Source: Bacteroidales bacterium (GTDB lineage Bacteria; Bacteroidota; Bacteroidia; Bacteroidales; JAADGE01). Taken from it: a stretch of DNA of 10,315 nt. Below are positions 1 to 6,453 of this stretch, one piece after another; within the stretch, counting starts at the first letter, position 1; each line of letters starts with the position of its first letter. The translations under genes were made by a program, and so were the position numbers. Below the pieces are notes generated by a model. That model was not told where the DNA came from, did not search any database, and saw only the letters and a list, made by a program, of their open reading frames with translations. The DNA lies in contig JAOZMN010000028.1 in NCBI GenBank assembly GCA_029934265.1, positions 5,298-15,612 on the forward strand, given 5' to 3'.

Positions 1-1
1 G

Positions 2-358
2 CAACTTGTACTTATAATTTTACCGATAACGGGAAGTATGCATTTGCTTAAAGCTCTGCTAAAAACTACATCGAGAATACCGTACTGGAATTATGTTTTT
101 GCCGACCCGCAAGGAATAGAAACTGCAAATTCAATCATGAAAAATCCGGATATGTTAAATTATTCTTTTGCAGTGCCGGTTTCGTATATAGTCAATATTT
201 TTGCGGTAATATTTCCTGTTATCGGTATGATATTATCATTTTATATTATAGGAAAACAAAAATATAACAATAAATTATCAAAAATATTTTCTATTTTTGG
301 AGCTTTGATTTATGCAAGTATATTTTTGATTACGCTTGTATGTTGGAAAATAATTTAA
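2..358 (+). CDS. C-terminal part of a multi-pass membrane protein (5' end outside window)
   Basis: The reading frame is open from the left edge to a TAA at 356-358, giving 118 visible residues, so the methionine at 38 is probably internal. The visible part starts inside a hydrophobic stretch (residues 1-13). A polar loop with a short motif around SRIPYWNYVFADPQG follows (about residues 27-41). Two clear membrane segments lie near residues 60-85 and 97-118, and the protein ends a few residues after the last one. I do not recognise the family with certainty. The loop recalls the C-terminal region of some Bacteroidota membrane-bound 4Fe-4S proteins, but no cysteine cluster is visible here, so this is only a guess. 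The HMA lipoprotein gene starts 127 bp downstream on the same strand and could be co-transcribed. Confidence 0.7.
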   Translation, partial: QLVLIILPITGSMHLLKALLKTTSRIPYWNYVFADPQGIETANSIMKNPDMLNYSFAVPVSYIVNIFAVIFPVIGMILSFYIIGKQKYNNKLSKIFSIFGALIYASIFLITLVCWKII

Positions 359-423
359 GGTATTTTGACTTTGATTGTTTTGAGTACAAGCGGAGGTCTG
401 TAATATATTAAAATAAGATAGTT

Positions 424-453
424 GACCTATTTTATGAAGCAAAGCCGTGAGTA
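424..453 (+). repeat. Degenerate copy of the AGGTC/GACCT intergenic element (3' part)
   Basis: This 30-bp stretch in the leader of the HMA lipoprotein gene matches 6461-6490 (after nqrE) at 24 of 30 positions without gaps; most differences are transitions. It begins GACCTATTT and ends near CCGTGAGTA. An AGGTC half-palindrome lies upstream at 394-398. The palindrome TAATATATTA (401-410) lies between the two halves, as if the hairpin had been opened. The similarity is seen directly. That it is a repeat family is inferred from several copies in this window. Confidence 0.55.
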
Positions 454-485
454 TGAGTGATTTACTAACCAAATTTATATTAAAA

Positions 486-893
486 ATGAAAAATTCAATT
501 TTAATTGTCGGACTTGCAATAGTCATGACAGCATTATTTTCCTGTAATTCGGGAGAAGAAGGAAACAAGGACAATACGAAAGTCGATAGCACTGAAACGG
601 AAGCCGTTGAAGAAGTGAAAGTCGAAAAAACCGAAGATGTAAGTTTTGAAGTAGCGGGAAAATGCCAAAAATGCAAAGACCGTATCGAGCTTGCCGCCGC
701 AATGGTGGACGGTGTACAATTTGCTGAGTGGAACATGGAAACCAAAGTGTTAAATATCAAAGTTTTGGAAGGAACAGATGTTACCAAAGTAAAAAATGCG
801 ATAGTAGAAGCCGGACACGATGTCGGTGAGCAAAAAGCAAGTGATGAAATATATAACAGCTTGGAAAATTGTTGTAAATACAGAGATAAATAA
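486..893 (+). CDS. HMA-domain (heavy-metal-associated) lipoprotein
   Basis: A 135-residue exported protein that probably binds a soft metal ion such as Cu(I) in the periplasm. ATG 486 is preferred over an upstream ATG at 447 because it places a classic lipoprotein signal directly at the N-terminus: a charged start, a hydrophobic core and a lipobox ending F18-S19-C20. An acidic Glu/Asp/Lys-rich linker follows (about residues 22-50), then a ferredoxin-like HMA domain (about 52-120). Its metal-binding C60-x-x-C63 falls in the motif GKCQKCKDRIE, and the typical second half VKNAIVEAGHD is present. A second cysteine pair, C129-C130, sits near the C-terminus in the context ENCCKYR, recalling other Bacteroidota HMA proteins. 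Metal identity cannot be read from the sequence. The leader is A-rich with no Shine-Dalgarno, as usual for Bacteroidota. The neighbours do not include a recognisable P-type ATPase. Confidence 0.85.
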   Translation: MKNSILIVGLAIVMTALFSCNSGEEGNKDNTKVDSTETEAVEEVKVEKTEDVSFEVAGKCQKCKDRIELAAAMVDGVQFAEWNMETKVLNIKVLEGTDVTKVKNAIVEAGHDVGEQKASDEIYNSLENCCKYRDK

Positions 894-904
894 GGTCTCT
901 GACC
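891..904 (+). repeat. AGGTC/GACC palindrome on the stop codon of the HMA gene
   Basis: The sequence TAAGGTCTCTGACC starts with the TAA stop codon of the HMA lipoprotein gene. The stem GGTC/GACC encloses a 3-nt loop. It resembles the copies placed the same way on the stop codons of nqrE and nqrF. It is the shortest and least certain member of the set. Confidence 0.45.
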
Positions 905-1215
905 ACTAGTGTCCCATAAAAATTCAATAAAGTTCTTTGATTGTATATTTCAACCGAAATATACATTAGTCATACAGACATAAAAAAATGCTGTAAAAAA
1001 TGGAATTTTATGTTTTTCAGCAGATTAAAATGTAATAGGTATCACGATTAACCGTAATCAAACTCACTGTATTGTAGCACATTGCTCACGCCTGCCTATA
1101 AAACATCAAACACAGCAATAGTTATTGAAATATATTGATATTTAGATATTTAGACACTAAAAATTGAACCTAAAACAAGATTCTATTTAGAATGATTACT
1201 AATAAGGAGTTACAT
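894..1215. other. Intergenic region between the HMA gene and the nqr promoter
   Basis: No convincing coding region lies here. It contains a perfect 10-bp hairpin (942-965). A second imperfect hairpin has arms 990-1001 and 1010-1021 that pair at 10 of 12 positions; on the minus strand it is followed by a run of seven T, so it could terminate minus-strand transcription, but no minus-strand gene reaches it. A short stretch near 1080-1092 (reverse complement GGCGTGAGCAATG) resembles TGCGTAAGCAATA at 5759-5771. A tandem GATATTTA doublet lies at 1137-1152, and a 14-bp palindrome (ATTCTATTTAGAAT, 1180-1193) lies 23 bp before the -33 box of nqrA and could be an operator. None of these roles is established. 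Confidence 0.5.
942..965. repeat. Perfect 10-bp hairpin with 4-nt loop
   Basis: TGTATATTTC (942-951) and GAAATATACA (956-965) are exact reverse complements around the loop AACC. It lies 49 bp after the HMA stop codon. No T-run follows on the plus strand, so it is not a classic rho-independent terminator. It could stabilise the 3' end of the transcript or be a protein-binding inverted repeat. Confidence 0.6.
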
Positions 1216-1246
1216 ATTGCCGTATAATATTTTTTTTTTAGTTTTG
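1216..1246 (+). promoter_or_regulatory. Probable promoter of the nqr operon (Bacteroidota type)
   Basis: A -7 element TAGTTTTG (1239-1246) fits the Bacteroidota consensus TAnnTTTG exactly. It is preceded after 19 bp by ATTG (1216-1219), which fits the -33 TTG core. This is the spacing known for the primary sigma factor of this phylum. Transcription would begin near 1252-1254, leaving a leader of only about 18-20 nt before the nqrA ATG. No start site has been measured. Confidence 0.65.
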
Positions 1247-1271
1247 TGCGAACTTTTAACAAAGGGTGTTT

Positions 1272-2624
1272 ATGGCAAATGAAATTCGCATAAAAAGAGG
1301 ATTAGATATCAGCTTACAAGGTAAAGCTGCCTCAGAAACGACAGAAGTCGCACAATCAAAATTATATGGTTTAAAACCTACCGACTTTAATAATCTCACT
1401 CCGAAATTATCAGTAAAGGCAGGAGACGAAGTAAAAATCGGCTCACCGTTATTTTACGATAAGTATAATCCGGATATTTTATTTACCTCACCCGTAAGCG
1501 GAAAAGTAACAGCCGTAAACAGAGGCGAAAGAAGACGGATACTTGAAATTGTAGTAGAATCGGACGGAAAAAACGAAGCTTTGGAATTTAAAAAAGCCCA
1601 AGCAAAAGATTTAAGCAAAGAAGAAATTACCGAAAATTTACTCAAAAGCGGTTGTTGGGCATATATCATTCAGCGACCTTATGTCGTTATCGCCAACCCG
1701 AAAGACACCCCGAGAGATATTTTTGTATCAGCTTTTAATTCTGCACCGCTTGCTCCGGATTACGATTATGTTGTAAAAGATAATTTTAATTATTTCCAAG
1801 CCGGTATAGATATACTTGCGAAACTTTCCGGAAAAAATGTTAAAATAGGAACAGACGGTAAAAAATCCGACAGTATTTTTACCAAAACTCAAAATGCCGA
1901 CATTACTAAATTTACTGGACCTCACCCTGCAGGAAATGTCGGAATACAAATCAATAATACACAAGCATTAAACAAAGGAGAAATTATCTGGACGGTAAAT
2001 GCTTTGGACGTAGTTACTATCGGAAAACTTTTTGCCGAAGGAAAATACGATGCAACAAAAATAATTGCACTTACAGGGTCGGAAGTTAAAAATCCGAAAT
2101 ATTACAAAACAATCGCAGGTGTTCTTACAAGCGAACTCACAAAGAAAAATATCAAAACCGAAAATTATGTAAGAATTATTTCCGGCAACGTACTTACCGG
2201 AGAACAAATAAACGAAAATAATTATATCGGATTTTATGCCGACCAAATTACAATTATTCCGGAAGGAAACAAATCTGAATTTCTTGGCTGGGGAACTCCC
2301 GGATTAAAAAAATTCAGCGTTTCAAAAACATTTTTTTCTTGGCTTTCTCCAAAAAAAGAAAGAGTAATCGACACAAACATGCGAGGAGGCGAACGACCAT
2401 TTATAGTTACAGGTTCGTTTGAAAAAGTTTTCCCTATGGATATATATCCTGTTCAATTGCTCAAAGCAATTATGATAAATGATATAGATTTAATGGAAGA
2501 GCTTGGTATATATGAAGTTGCAGAAGAAGATTTTGCACTTTGCGAAGTTATAAGTACATCAAAAATAGAAATACAAAGAATCGTCAGAGAAGGTCTGAAT
2601 TCAATGATTAAAGAATTTAGTTAA
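1272..2624 (+). CDS. nqrA: Na+-translocating NADH:quinone oxidoreductase subunit A
   Basis: NqrA is the large peripheral cytoplasmic subunit of the sodium-pumping NADH:quinone reductase and is implicated in quinone binding. The protein has 450 residues, close to the roughly 446 of Vibrio NqrA. It opens with the family N-terminus (RIKRGLDISLQGKA) and an early barrel-sandwich region with the pattern SPVSGKVTAVNRGERR (about residues 75-90). It carries H218-P219-A220-G221 of the conserved HPAG motif. The C-terminal block around VFPMDIYP (residues 386-393) is also family-specific. ATG 1272 is chosen over a GTG two codons upstream because AAAGGG at 1261-1266 is well spaced to it. It is the first gene of a six-gene operon in canonical order and lies directly behind the promoter at 1216-1246. 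NqrA separates this operon from the related Rnf complex, which has no NqrA. Confidence 0.96.
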   Translation: MANEIRIKRGLDISLQGKAASETTEVAQSKLYGLKPTDFNNLTPKLSVKAGDEVKIGSPLFYDKYNPDILFTSPVSGKVTAVNRGERRRILEIVVESDGKNEALEFKKAQAKDLSKEEITENLLKSGCWAYIIQRPYVVIANPKDTPRDIFVSAFNSAPLAPDYDYVVKDNFNYFQAGIDILAKLSGKNVKIGTDGKKSDSIFTKTQNADITKFTGPHPAGNVGIQINNTQALNKGEIIWTVNALDVVTIGKLFAEGKYDATKIIALTGSEVKNPKYYKTIAGVLTSELTKKNIKTENYVRIISGNVLTGEQINENNYIGFYADQITIIPEGNKSEFLGWGTPGLKKFSVSKTFFSWLSPKKERVIDTNMRGGERPFIVTGSFEKVFPMDIYPVQLLKAIMINDIDLMEELGIYEVAEEDFALCEVISTSKIEIQRIVREGLNSMIKEFS

Positions 2625-2832
2625 ACCGATAATTTAACAAAGATTTAAGTGTAAAAAGACCCTTAGGGTTTAATTTAACAAAAATCAATAATTCTAAATG
2701 TCTTATTTACAACTGTTTACCTCAAACCCTAAGGGTCTAATTGCTGGAAATTACTCTTTTATACCGGTCTCTACAAAGATTTATCTTACGAAAGTATCAG
2801 AATAGGTTAAAACGACCTTTAAATATAATTAA
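2625..2832. other. 208-bp spacer inside the nqr operon (nqrA-nqrB)
   Basis: This is the longest gap between nqr genes. It contains the inverted-repeat element at 2657-2738 and a direct echo of TAATTTAACAAA (2630-2641 and again at 2671-2682). No ORF, strong promoter match or T-tailed terminator was found. The inverted repeat could form a long hairpin in the nqr transcript. Confidence 0.5.
2657..2738 (+). repeat. Inverted-repeat element, copy 1 (15-bp perfect arms)
   Basis: AGACCCTTAGGGTTT (2657-2671) and AAACCCTAAGGGTCT (2724-2738) are exact reverse complements, 52 bp apart. Each arm is itself nearly palindromic around CCCTTAGGG. A second copy lies after the porin at 9930-10003 in the same orientation. 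The left 25 bp (from 2659 and 9930) agree at 23 positions and the right 23 bp at 18, with a more divergent centre. The match of both ends plus part of the interior shows a common origin rather than two chance hairpins. Confidence 0.75.
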
Positions 2833-4050
2833 ATGAAATTTTTAGAGAATTATATAGAAAAAATCAAGCCTAAATTTGAAAAAGGCGGCAAACTTGAAAA
2901 ATGGATGTCCATTTTTGAAAGTTTTGAAACTTTTTTATTCGTACTTGGTAATACAACACCCAAAAAAGGAGCACATATCAGAGATGCAATGGACTCCAAA
3001 CGACTAATGAGTGTTGTTGTAATTGCTGCTATTCCTGCACTTCTGTTCGGAATGTGGAATGTTGGCTTTCAGCACTATATGTCGATAGCAGAACAATTTA
3101 CGTTTCTCGAAGCTTTCGGTTATGGAGCAATACAGGTGCTTCCGCTGGTTATAGTTGCTTATGCCGCAGGTTTGGGTACCGAATTTTTATTTGTTTTTAT
3201 TAAAGGAAAGGAAATTGAAGAGGGTTTTCTCGTTTCCGGAATGCTGATACCACTTATTGTCCCTGTTGATATTCCTTTATGGATGCTTGCAACTGCTACT
3301 ATTTTTGCCGTAATTATCGGTAAAGAAGTTTTCGGAGGCACAGGAATGAATATTGTAAATCCTGCACTTTTAGCACGAGCATTTTTATTCTTTGCATATC
3401 CTTCAAAAATTTCCGGCGATAAAGTTTGGATTTCCGGATTAGACGGTTCTACAGCAGATGCAGCAGGAAAATTCACCAATGCTTACGGCGATAAAATAGT
3501 CGATGGTTTTTCCGGAGCAACGCCTTTGGCACATGCAGCCTCAGCAACAGAAAATCTTGACGCATTTCACTCTCAAATTTCAGTTTTTGATATGTTTATA
3601 GGTTGGATACCCGGTTCTATCGGTGAAACTTCCGTATTAATGATATTAATAGGAGCTGCAATTTTACTTTTTACAGGAGTTGCCAGTTGGAAAATAATGT
3701 TATCGGGAGTTGTCGGCGGTGCAGTTATGGGATTATTACTAAATACCTTTGCTACTGACACCAACGTATATATGTCATTACCATTTTATGAACATTTAAT
3801 GCTTGGAGGTTTTGCATTCGGACTTGTTTTTATGGCAACCGACCCCGTAACAGCAGCTCAAACAGAAAAAGGCAAATGGATATACGGCTTCCTTGTAGGT
3901 TTTATTGCAATATTAATAAGGGTATTGAATCCTGCATATCCGGAAGGAGTGATGCTTGCAATACTTCTAATGAACGTTTTTGCTCCGCTTATTGACCATT
4001 ATGTTATCAGAGGAAATGTAAAAAAACGATTAAAACGTATTAAAGCATAA
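2833..4050 (+). CDS. nqrB: Na+-translocating NADH:quinone oxidoreductase subunit B
   Basis: NqrB is the large integral-membrane subunit; it carries a covalent FMN and riboflavin and takes part in Na+ translocation and quinone reduction. It has 405 residues, a normal length. A soluble N-terminal stretch of about 55 residues precedes a series of hydrophobic segments from about residue 60 to the end. The family block GGTGMNIVNPALLARAF lies near residues 168-185. The flavinylation motif D-G-F-S-G-A-T places the FMN-bearing threonine at T230, matching Thr236 of Vibrio NqrB. The C-terminus is short, polar and rich in Lys/Arg (VKKRLKRIKA), expected on the cytoplasmic side. ATG 2833 has an A-rich leader without Shine-Dalgarno. 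It follows nqrA after 208 bp and precedes nqrC by 69 bp. Confidence 0.97.
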   Translation: MKFLENYIEKIKPKFEKGGKLEKWMSIFESFETFLFVLGNTTPKKGAHIRDAMDSKRLMSVVVIAAIPALLFGMWNVGFQHYMSIAEQFTFLEAFGYGAIQVLPLVIVAYAAGLGTEFLFVFIKGKEIEEGFLVSGMLIPLIVPVDIPLWMLATATIFAVIIGKEVFGGTGMNIVNPALLARAFLFFAYPSKISGDKVWISGLDGSTADAAGKFTNAYGDKIVDGFSGATPLAHAASATENLDAFHSQISVFDMFIGWIPGSIGETSVLMILIGAAILLFTGVASWKIMLSGVVGGAVMGLLLNTFATDTNVYMSLPFYEHLMLGGFAFGLVFMATDPVTAAQTEKGKWIYGFLVGFIAILIRVLNPAYPEGVMLAILLMNVFAPLIDHYVIRGNVKKRLKRIKA

Positions 4051-4057
4051 TTAAAGG

Positions 4058-4084
4058 CTATATACTTAAAGGTAATTTATATAG
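4058..4084. repeat. Short inverted repeat in the nqrB-nqrC spacer
   Basis: CTATATA (4058-4064) and TATATAG (4078-4084) are exact reverse complements around a 13-nt loop. A direct doublet TTAAAGG lies at 4051-4057 and 4066-4072. In this AT-rich spacer the pairing is weak and could be chance. Confidence 0.3.
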
Positions 4085-4119
4085 TTTTAAAACTTCAAAA
4101 CTTCAAAATTTATAATAAT

Positions 4120-4917
4120 ATGAATACTAATAGCAATTTATATACATTTTTGTATGCCTCAATACTTGTTATAATTGTAGCTGCAATACTTGCTTTTACA
4201 GCAGTTACTTTGCAACCGTTACAAAAAAAGAATATTCGAGTTGAAAAAATGCAAAATATTTTGAAATCGGTAGGAATTGATGCAACTGTGGAAAATGCGG
4301 AAGAACTTTATTCTAAAAATATCAAACAAGATATGATAGTAAATACTTCCGGAGAAAAAACAGAAGGCAAAGGTTTTGATGTAAACATGAAAAAAGAGGG
4401 TAAAACGGCTTTGAAAATAAAAGCAATAAATATTAAATTATTAAAAGCAAATAAAGCCGAAAAAAAAGTTCTCAATACTGAACTTACCGATTTAAAATCG
4501 AAATTAAAATTACCTGTTTATGTCTGCGAAAAAGAAGGTAAAACTTTTTATATATTTCCGCAAAGAGGCAAAGGATTATGGGGACCTATCTGGGGATATA
4601 TTTCATTGGAAGAAGATTTTAACACCATAAACGGAGCCGTTTTCGACCATAAAGGTGAAACTCCCGGACTTGGAGCAGAAATTGCACAAAGTTGGTTTTC
4701 AGACCCTTTTAAAGGTAAAACTATTTTTGAAGGAGATGAATTTGTTTCGATAACAGCACACAAAGGCGGAAAAGATGCAGCAAAACTTGCAGGTGATTTG
4801 AAACACGGCGTAGATGCAATTTCAGGAGGTACAATCACAAGTAAAGGACTTGAAGCGATGATAAAAGAAGATTGGTTCTTTAACTATGGAAGTTATATTA
4901 AAAAAAATAAAAAATAA
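4120..4917 (+). CDS. nqrC: Na+-translocating NADH:quinone oxidoreductase subunit C
   Basis: NqrC is a membrane-anchored, largely periplasmic subunit that carries a covalent FMN and relays electrons within the pump. The protein has 265 residues. One N-terminal membrane segment (about residues 9-31) is followed by a Lys-rich region and then the FMN-binding domain. Family landmarks are GKGLWGPIWGYI (about residues 150-161), GETPGLGAEI (about 178-187) and the flavin-attachment site D-A-I-S-G-G-T with T238 as the acceptor. The textbook motif is SGA(T/S); here alanine is replaced by glycine, while serine and the acceptor threonine are kept. The leader carries repeated CTTCAAAA units and no Shine-Dalgarno. 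Modification needs an ApbE flavin transferase, which is not encoded in this window. Confidence 0.96.
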   Translation: MNTNSNLYTFLYASILVIIVAAILAFTAVTLQPLQKKNIRVEKMQNILKSVGIDATVENAEELYSKNIKQDMIVNTSGEKTEGKGFDVNMKKEGKTALKIKAINIKLLKANKAEKKVLNTELTDLKSKLKLPVYVCEKEGKTFYIFPQRGKGLWGPIWGYISLEEDFNTINGAVFDHKGETPGLGAEIAQSWFSDPFKGKTIFEGDEFVSITAHKGGKDAAKLAGDLKHGVDAISGGTITSKGLEAMIKEDWFFNYGSYIKKNKK

Positions 4918-4920
4918 GAG

Positions 4921-4988
4921 TGAGTTCAGTATAAAAAGAACATAAGAGTCTGATTGCGAAAAAAAATATACTTTTTAGACTGAACTCA
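4921..4988. repeat. 18-bp inverted repeat after nqrC (possible third, diverged element copy)
   Basis: Arms 4921-4938 (TGAGTTCAGTATAAAAAG) and 4971-4988 pair at 17 of 18 positions around a 32-nt loop. It begins four bases after the nqrC stop codon. The stretch from 4928, AGTATAAAAAGA onward, aligns with AGTGTAAAAAGA of the element after nqrA at about 21 of 28 positions. AAGAGTCTGATTGC here also resembles AAGGGTCTAATTGC at 2731-2744. The hairpin is directly visible; kinship with the nqrA-nqrB element is an inference. Confidence 0.6.
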
Positions 4989-5043
4989 AGAGTATTTTAA
5001 AAAATTAAAAATCGGCTTACAGCTTTTAAATTTATAAAGAAAA

Positions 5044-5664
5044 ATGAGTAAAAATTCAAAATTAATTACAGGACCGATAAATCTGAACAACCCTATAACG
5101 GTTCAGGTACTTGGAATTTGTTCAGCACTTGCAGTAACGGTAAAAGTAGAACCGGCAGTTGTTATGTCTATTTCGGTTACATTTGTTTTGGCATTTGCCA
5201 ACGTTCTTATTTCGCTTATGCGGAATACAATACCTTCACGAATAAGGATAATTGTACAACTTGTAATTATTGCATTCCTTGTAATTGTGGTTGACCAAGT
5301 TTTAAAAGCATTTGCTTATGATGTAAGCAAACAGCTTTCCGTTTTTGTCGGATTAATTATCACAAACTGTATCCTTATGGGACGTTTAGAAGCATTTGCA
5401 CTTGGCAATAAACCTTTTGACTCGTTTTTGGACGGTATAGGAAACGGTGCCGGTTATGCAATCATACTTATAATTGTAGCAGTTTTCAGAGAGTTTTTCG
5501 GTTCAGGTTCGATTTGGAACTTCAAAATTATCCCGCAAAGTTTTTATGATGCCGGATTTATGGACAACGGATTTGTAATCTTACCGCCTATGGCTTTAAT
5601 TGTAGTAGGCATTATTATTTGGATACAAAGAGCGAGAACAAAAGAACTTATAGAAGAGAATTAA
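5044..5664 (+). CDS. nqrD: Na+-translocating NADH:quinone oxidoreductase subunit D
   Basis: NqrD is a six-helix membrane subunit that packs against its inverted homologue NqrE. Each contributes two cysteines to an intramembrane iron centre (described as a single Fe or a 2Fe-2S cluster in Vibrio). The 206-residue protein keeps both: C26 in VLGICSALAVT and C109 in ITNCILMGRLEAFA, matching Cys29 and Cys112 of Vibrio NqrD. Hydrophobic segments cover most of the protein from residue 18 to 198, and the C-terminus is short and charged. The motif NPITVQVLGICSALAVT distinguishes it from NqrE. ATG 5044 is preceded by an A-rich leader. It is 126 bp after nqrC and 165 bp before nqrE. Confidence 0.97.
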   Translation: MSKNSKLITGPINLNNPITVQVLGICSALAVTVKVEPAVVMSISVTFVLAFANVLISLMRNTIPSRIRIIVQLVIIAFLVIVVDQVLKAFAYDVSKQLSVFVGLIITNCILMGRLEAFALGNKPFDSFLDGIGNGAGYAIILIIVAVFREFFGSGSIWNFKIIPQSFYDAGFMDNGFVILPPMALIVVGIIIWIQRARTKELIEEN

Positions 5665-5770
5665 CATTGAAAAGATATTTTGTAAACCAAACACCTTAAA
5701 ATAAGTTTTTGCACATTTATTTGTTTATAACAAGTTAATTTATAAATATTTGCACGAGTGCGTAAGCAAT

Positions 5771-5792
5771 ATTAAACAGGTCGAAGACCTTA
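5771..5792 (-). repeat. AGGTCTTCGACCT element, inverted copy before nqrE
   Basis: On the minus strand this reads TAAGGTCTTCGACCT, then G, then TTTAAT. It matches 6451-6472 on the plus strand at 21 of 22 positions. The 13-bp core can form a 5-bp hairpin (AGGTC/GACCT) with loop TTC. It lies 38 bp before the nqrE start, so nqrE is flanked by two copies in opposite orientation. Confidence 0.75.
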
Positions 5793-5829
5793 TAAGATTT
5801 TAAATTTTTCAACTTCAAAATTTCAAAAA

Positions 5830-6453
5830 ATGCAAGAATATTTAGATATTTTTATTAAGTCCATTTTTATTGACAATATGGTATTTGCGTTCTTTTTGGG
5901 AATGTGTTCATACCTTGCCGTTTCAAAAACTGTAAATACCGCAATGGGACTCGGTTTGGCTGTAATTTTTGTACTCGGAATTACAGTACCGGTTAATTAT
6001 CTTCTCGAAAATTATATTTTAAAAGAAGGTGCGTTGGGCTGGTTGCTCGGACAAGAAGAAGCAAGTAAAATAGATTTAAGTTTTCTTAGTTTTATAATGT
6101 TTATAGCAGTTATAGCTTCTATGGTACAGCTTGTTGAAATGATAGTAGAAAAATTCACACCTTCACTTTACGCTTCACTCGGCATCTTCTTACCTTTAAT
6201 AGCTGTAAACTGTGCAATACTCGGTGGTGCATTATTTATGCAAGAACGTGAATATACAAATATCGGAGAGGCAACAGTTTTCGGACTTGGTTCCGGTATC
6301 GGTTGGTTACTCGCAATAGTAGGTATAGCCGCAATAAGAGAAAAAATAAGATATTCAGATGTTCCAGCTCCTTTACGAGGACTTGGAATTACTTTTATAG
6401 CAACAGGTCTTATGGGTATTGCTTTTATGAGTTTTATGGGAATAAAATTATAA
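5830..6453 (+). CDS. nqrE: Na+-translocating NADH:quinone oxidoreductase subunit E
   Basis: NqrE is the second six-helix membrane subunit, homologous to NqrD and in the opposite topology, sharing the intramembrane iron site. The 207-residue protein keeps both ligand cysteines: C26 in FFLGMCSYLAVS and C128 in AVNCAILGGALFM, matching Cys26 and Cys120 of Vibrio NqrE. An N-terminal motif around IDNMVFAFFLGMC and a Gly-rich helix near GLGSGIGWLLAIVGIAAIRE (about residues 155-174) are typical of the family. Its start codon follows a leader (AACTTCAAAATTT, 5811-5823) that is identical over 13 bases to the one before nqrC. Its TAA stop codon is the first triplet of a palindromic repeat element. Confidence 0.97.
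   Translation: MQEYLDIFIKSIFIDNMVFAFFLGMCSYLAVSKTVNTAMGLGLAVIFVLGITVPVNYLLENYILKEGALGWLLGQEEASKIDLSFLSFIMFIAVIASMVQLVEMIVEKFTPSLYASLGIFLPLIAVNCAILGGALFMQEREYTNIGEATVFGLGSGIGWLLAIVGIAAIREKIRYSDVPAPLRGLGITFIATGLMGIAFMSFMGIKL

Noticed and set aside
447..485. Alternative upstream start for the HMA lipoprotein
   Set aside because: It would put 13 residues before an otherwise perfect lipoprotein signal peptide and overlaps the repeat element at 424-453.
278..787. Minus-strand open frame of 169 codons
   Set aside because: It lies opposite the HMA lipoprotein and the preceding gene, whose products have clear domain and signal features. Its own translation is low-complexity Ser/Thr/Phe-rich and resembles no family.
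1266..1271. GTG start two codons upstream for nqrA
   Set aside because: The ATG at 1272 has better spacing to AAAGGG and gives the usual short NqrA N-terminus.
1968..2246. Minus-strand frames inside nqrA and other nqr genes
   Set aside because: They are antisense to well-conserved Nqr proteins, lack plausible leaders and look like compositional shadows.
2657..2738. CRISPR-like repeat or IS end
   Set aside because: There are only two arms, no regular spacer array, no transposase gene and no visible target-site duplication.
5720..5752. Possible internal promoter before nqrE (TTTG, 21 bp, AATATTTG)
   Set aside because: The first base of the -7 box does not fit TAnnTTTG and the spacing is long; in AT-rich DNA such near-matches are common.
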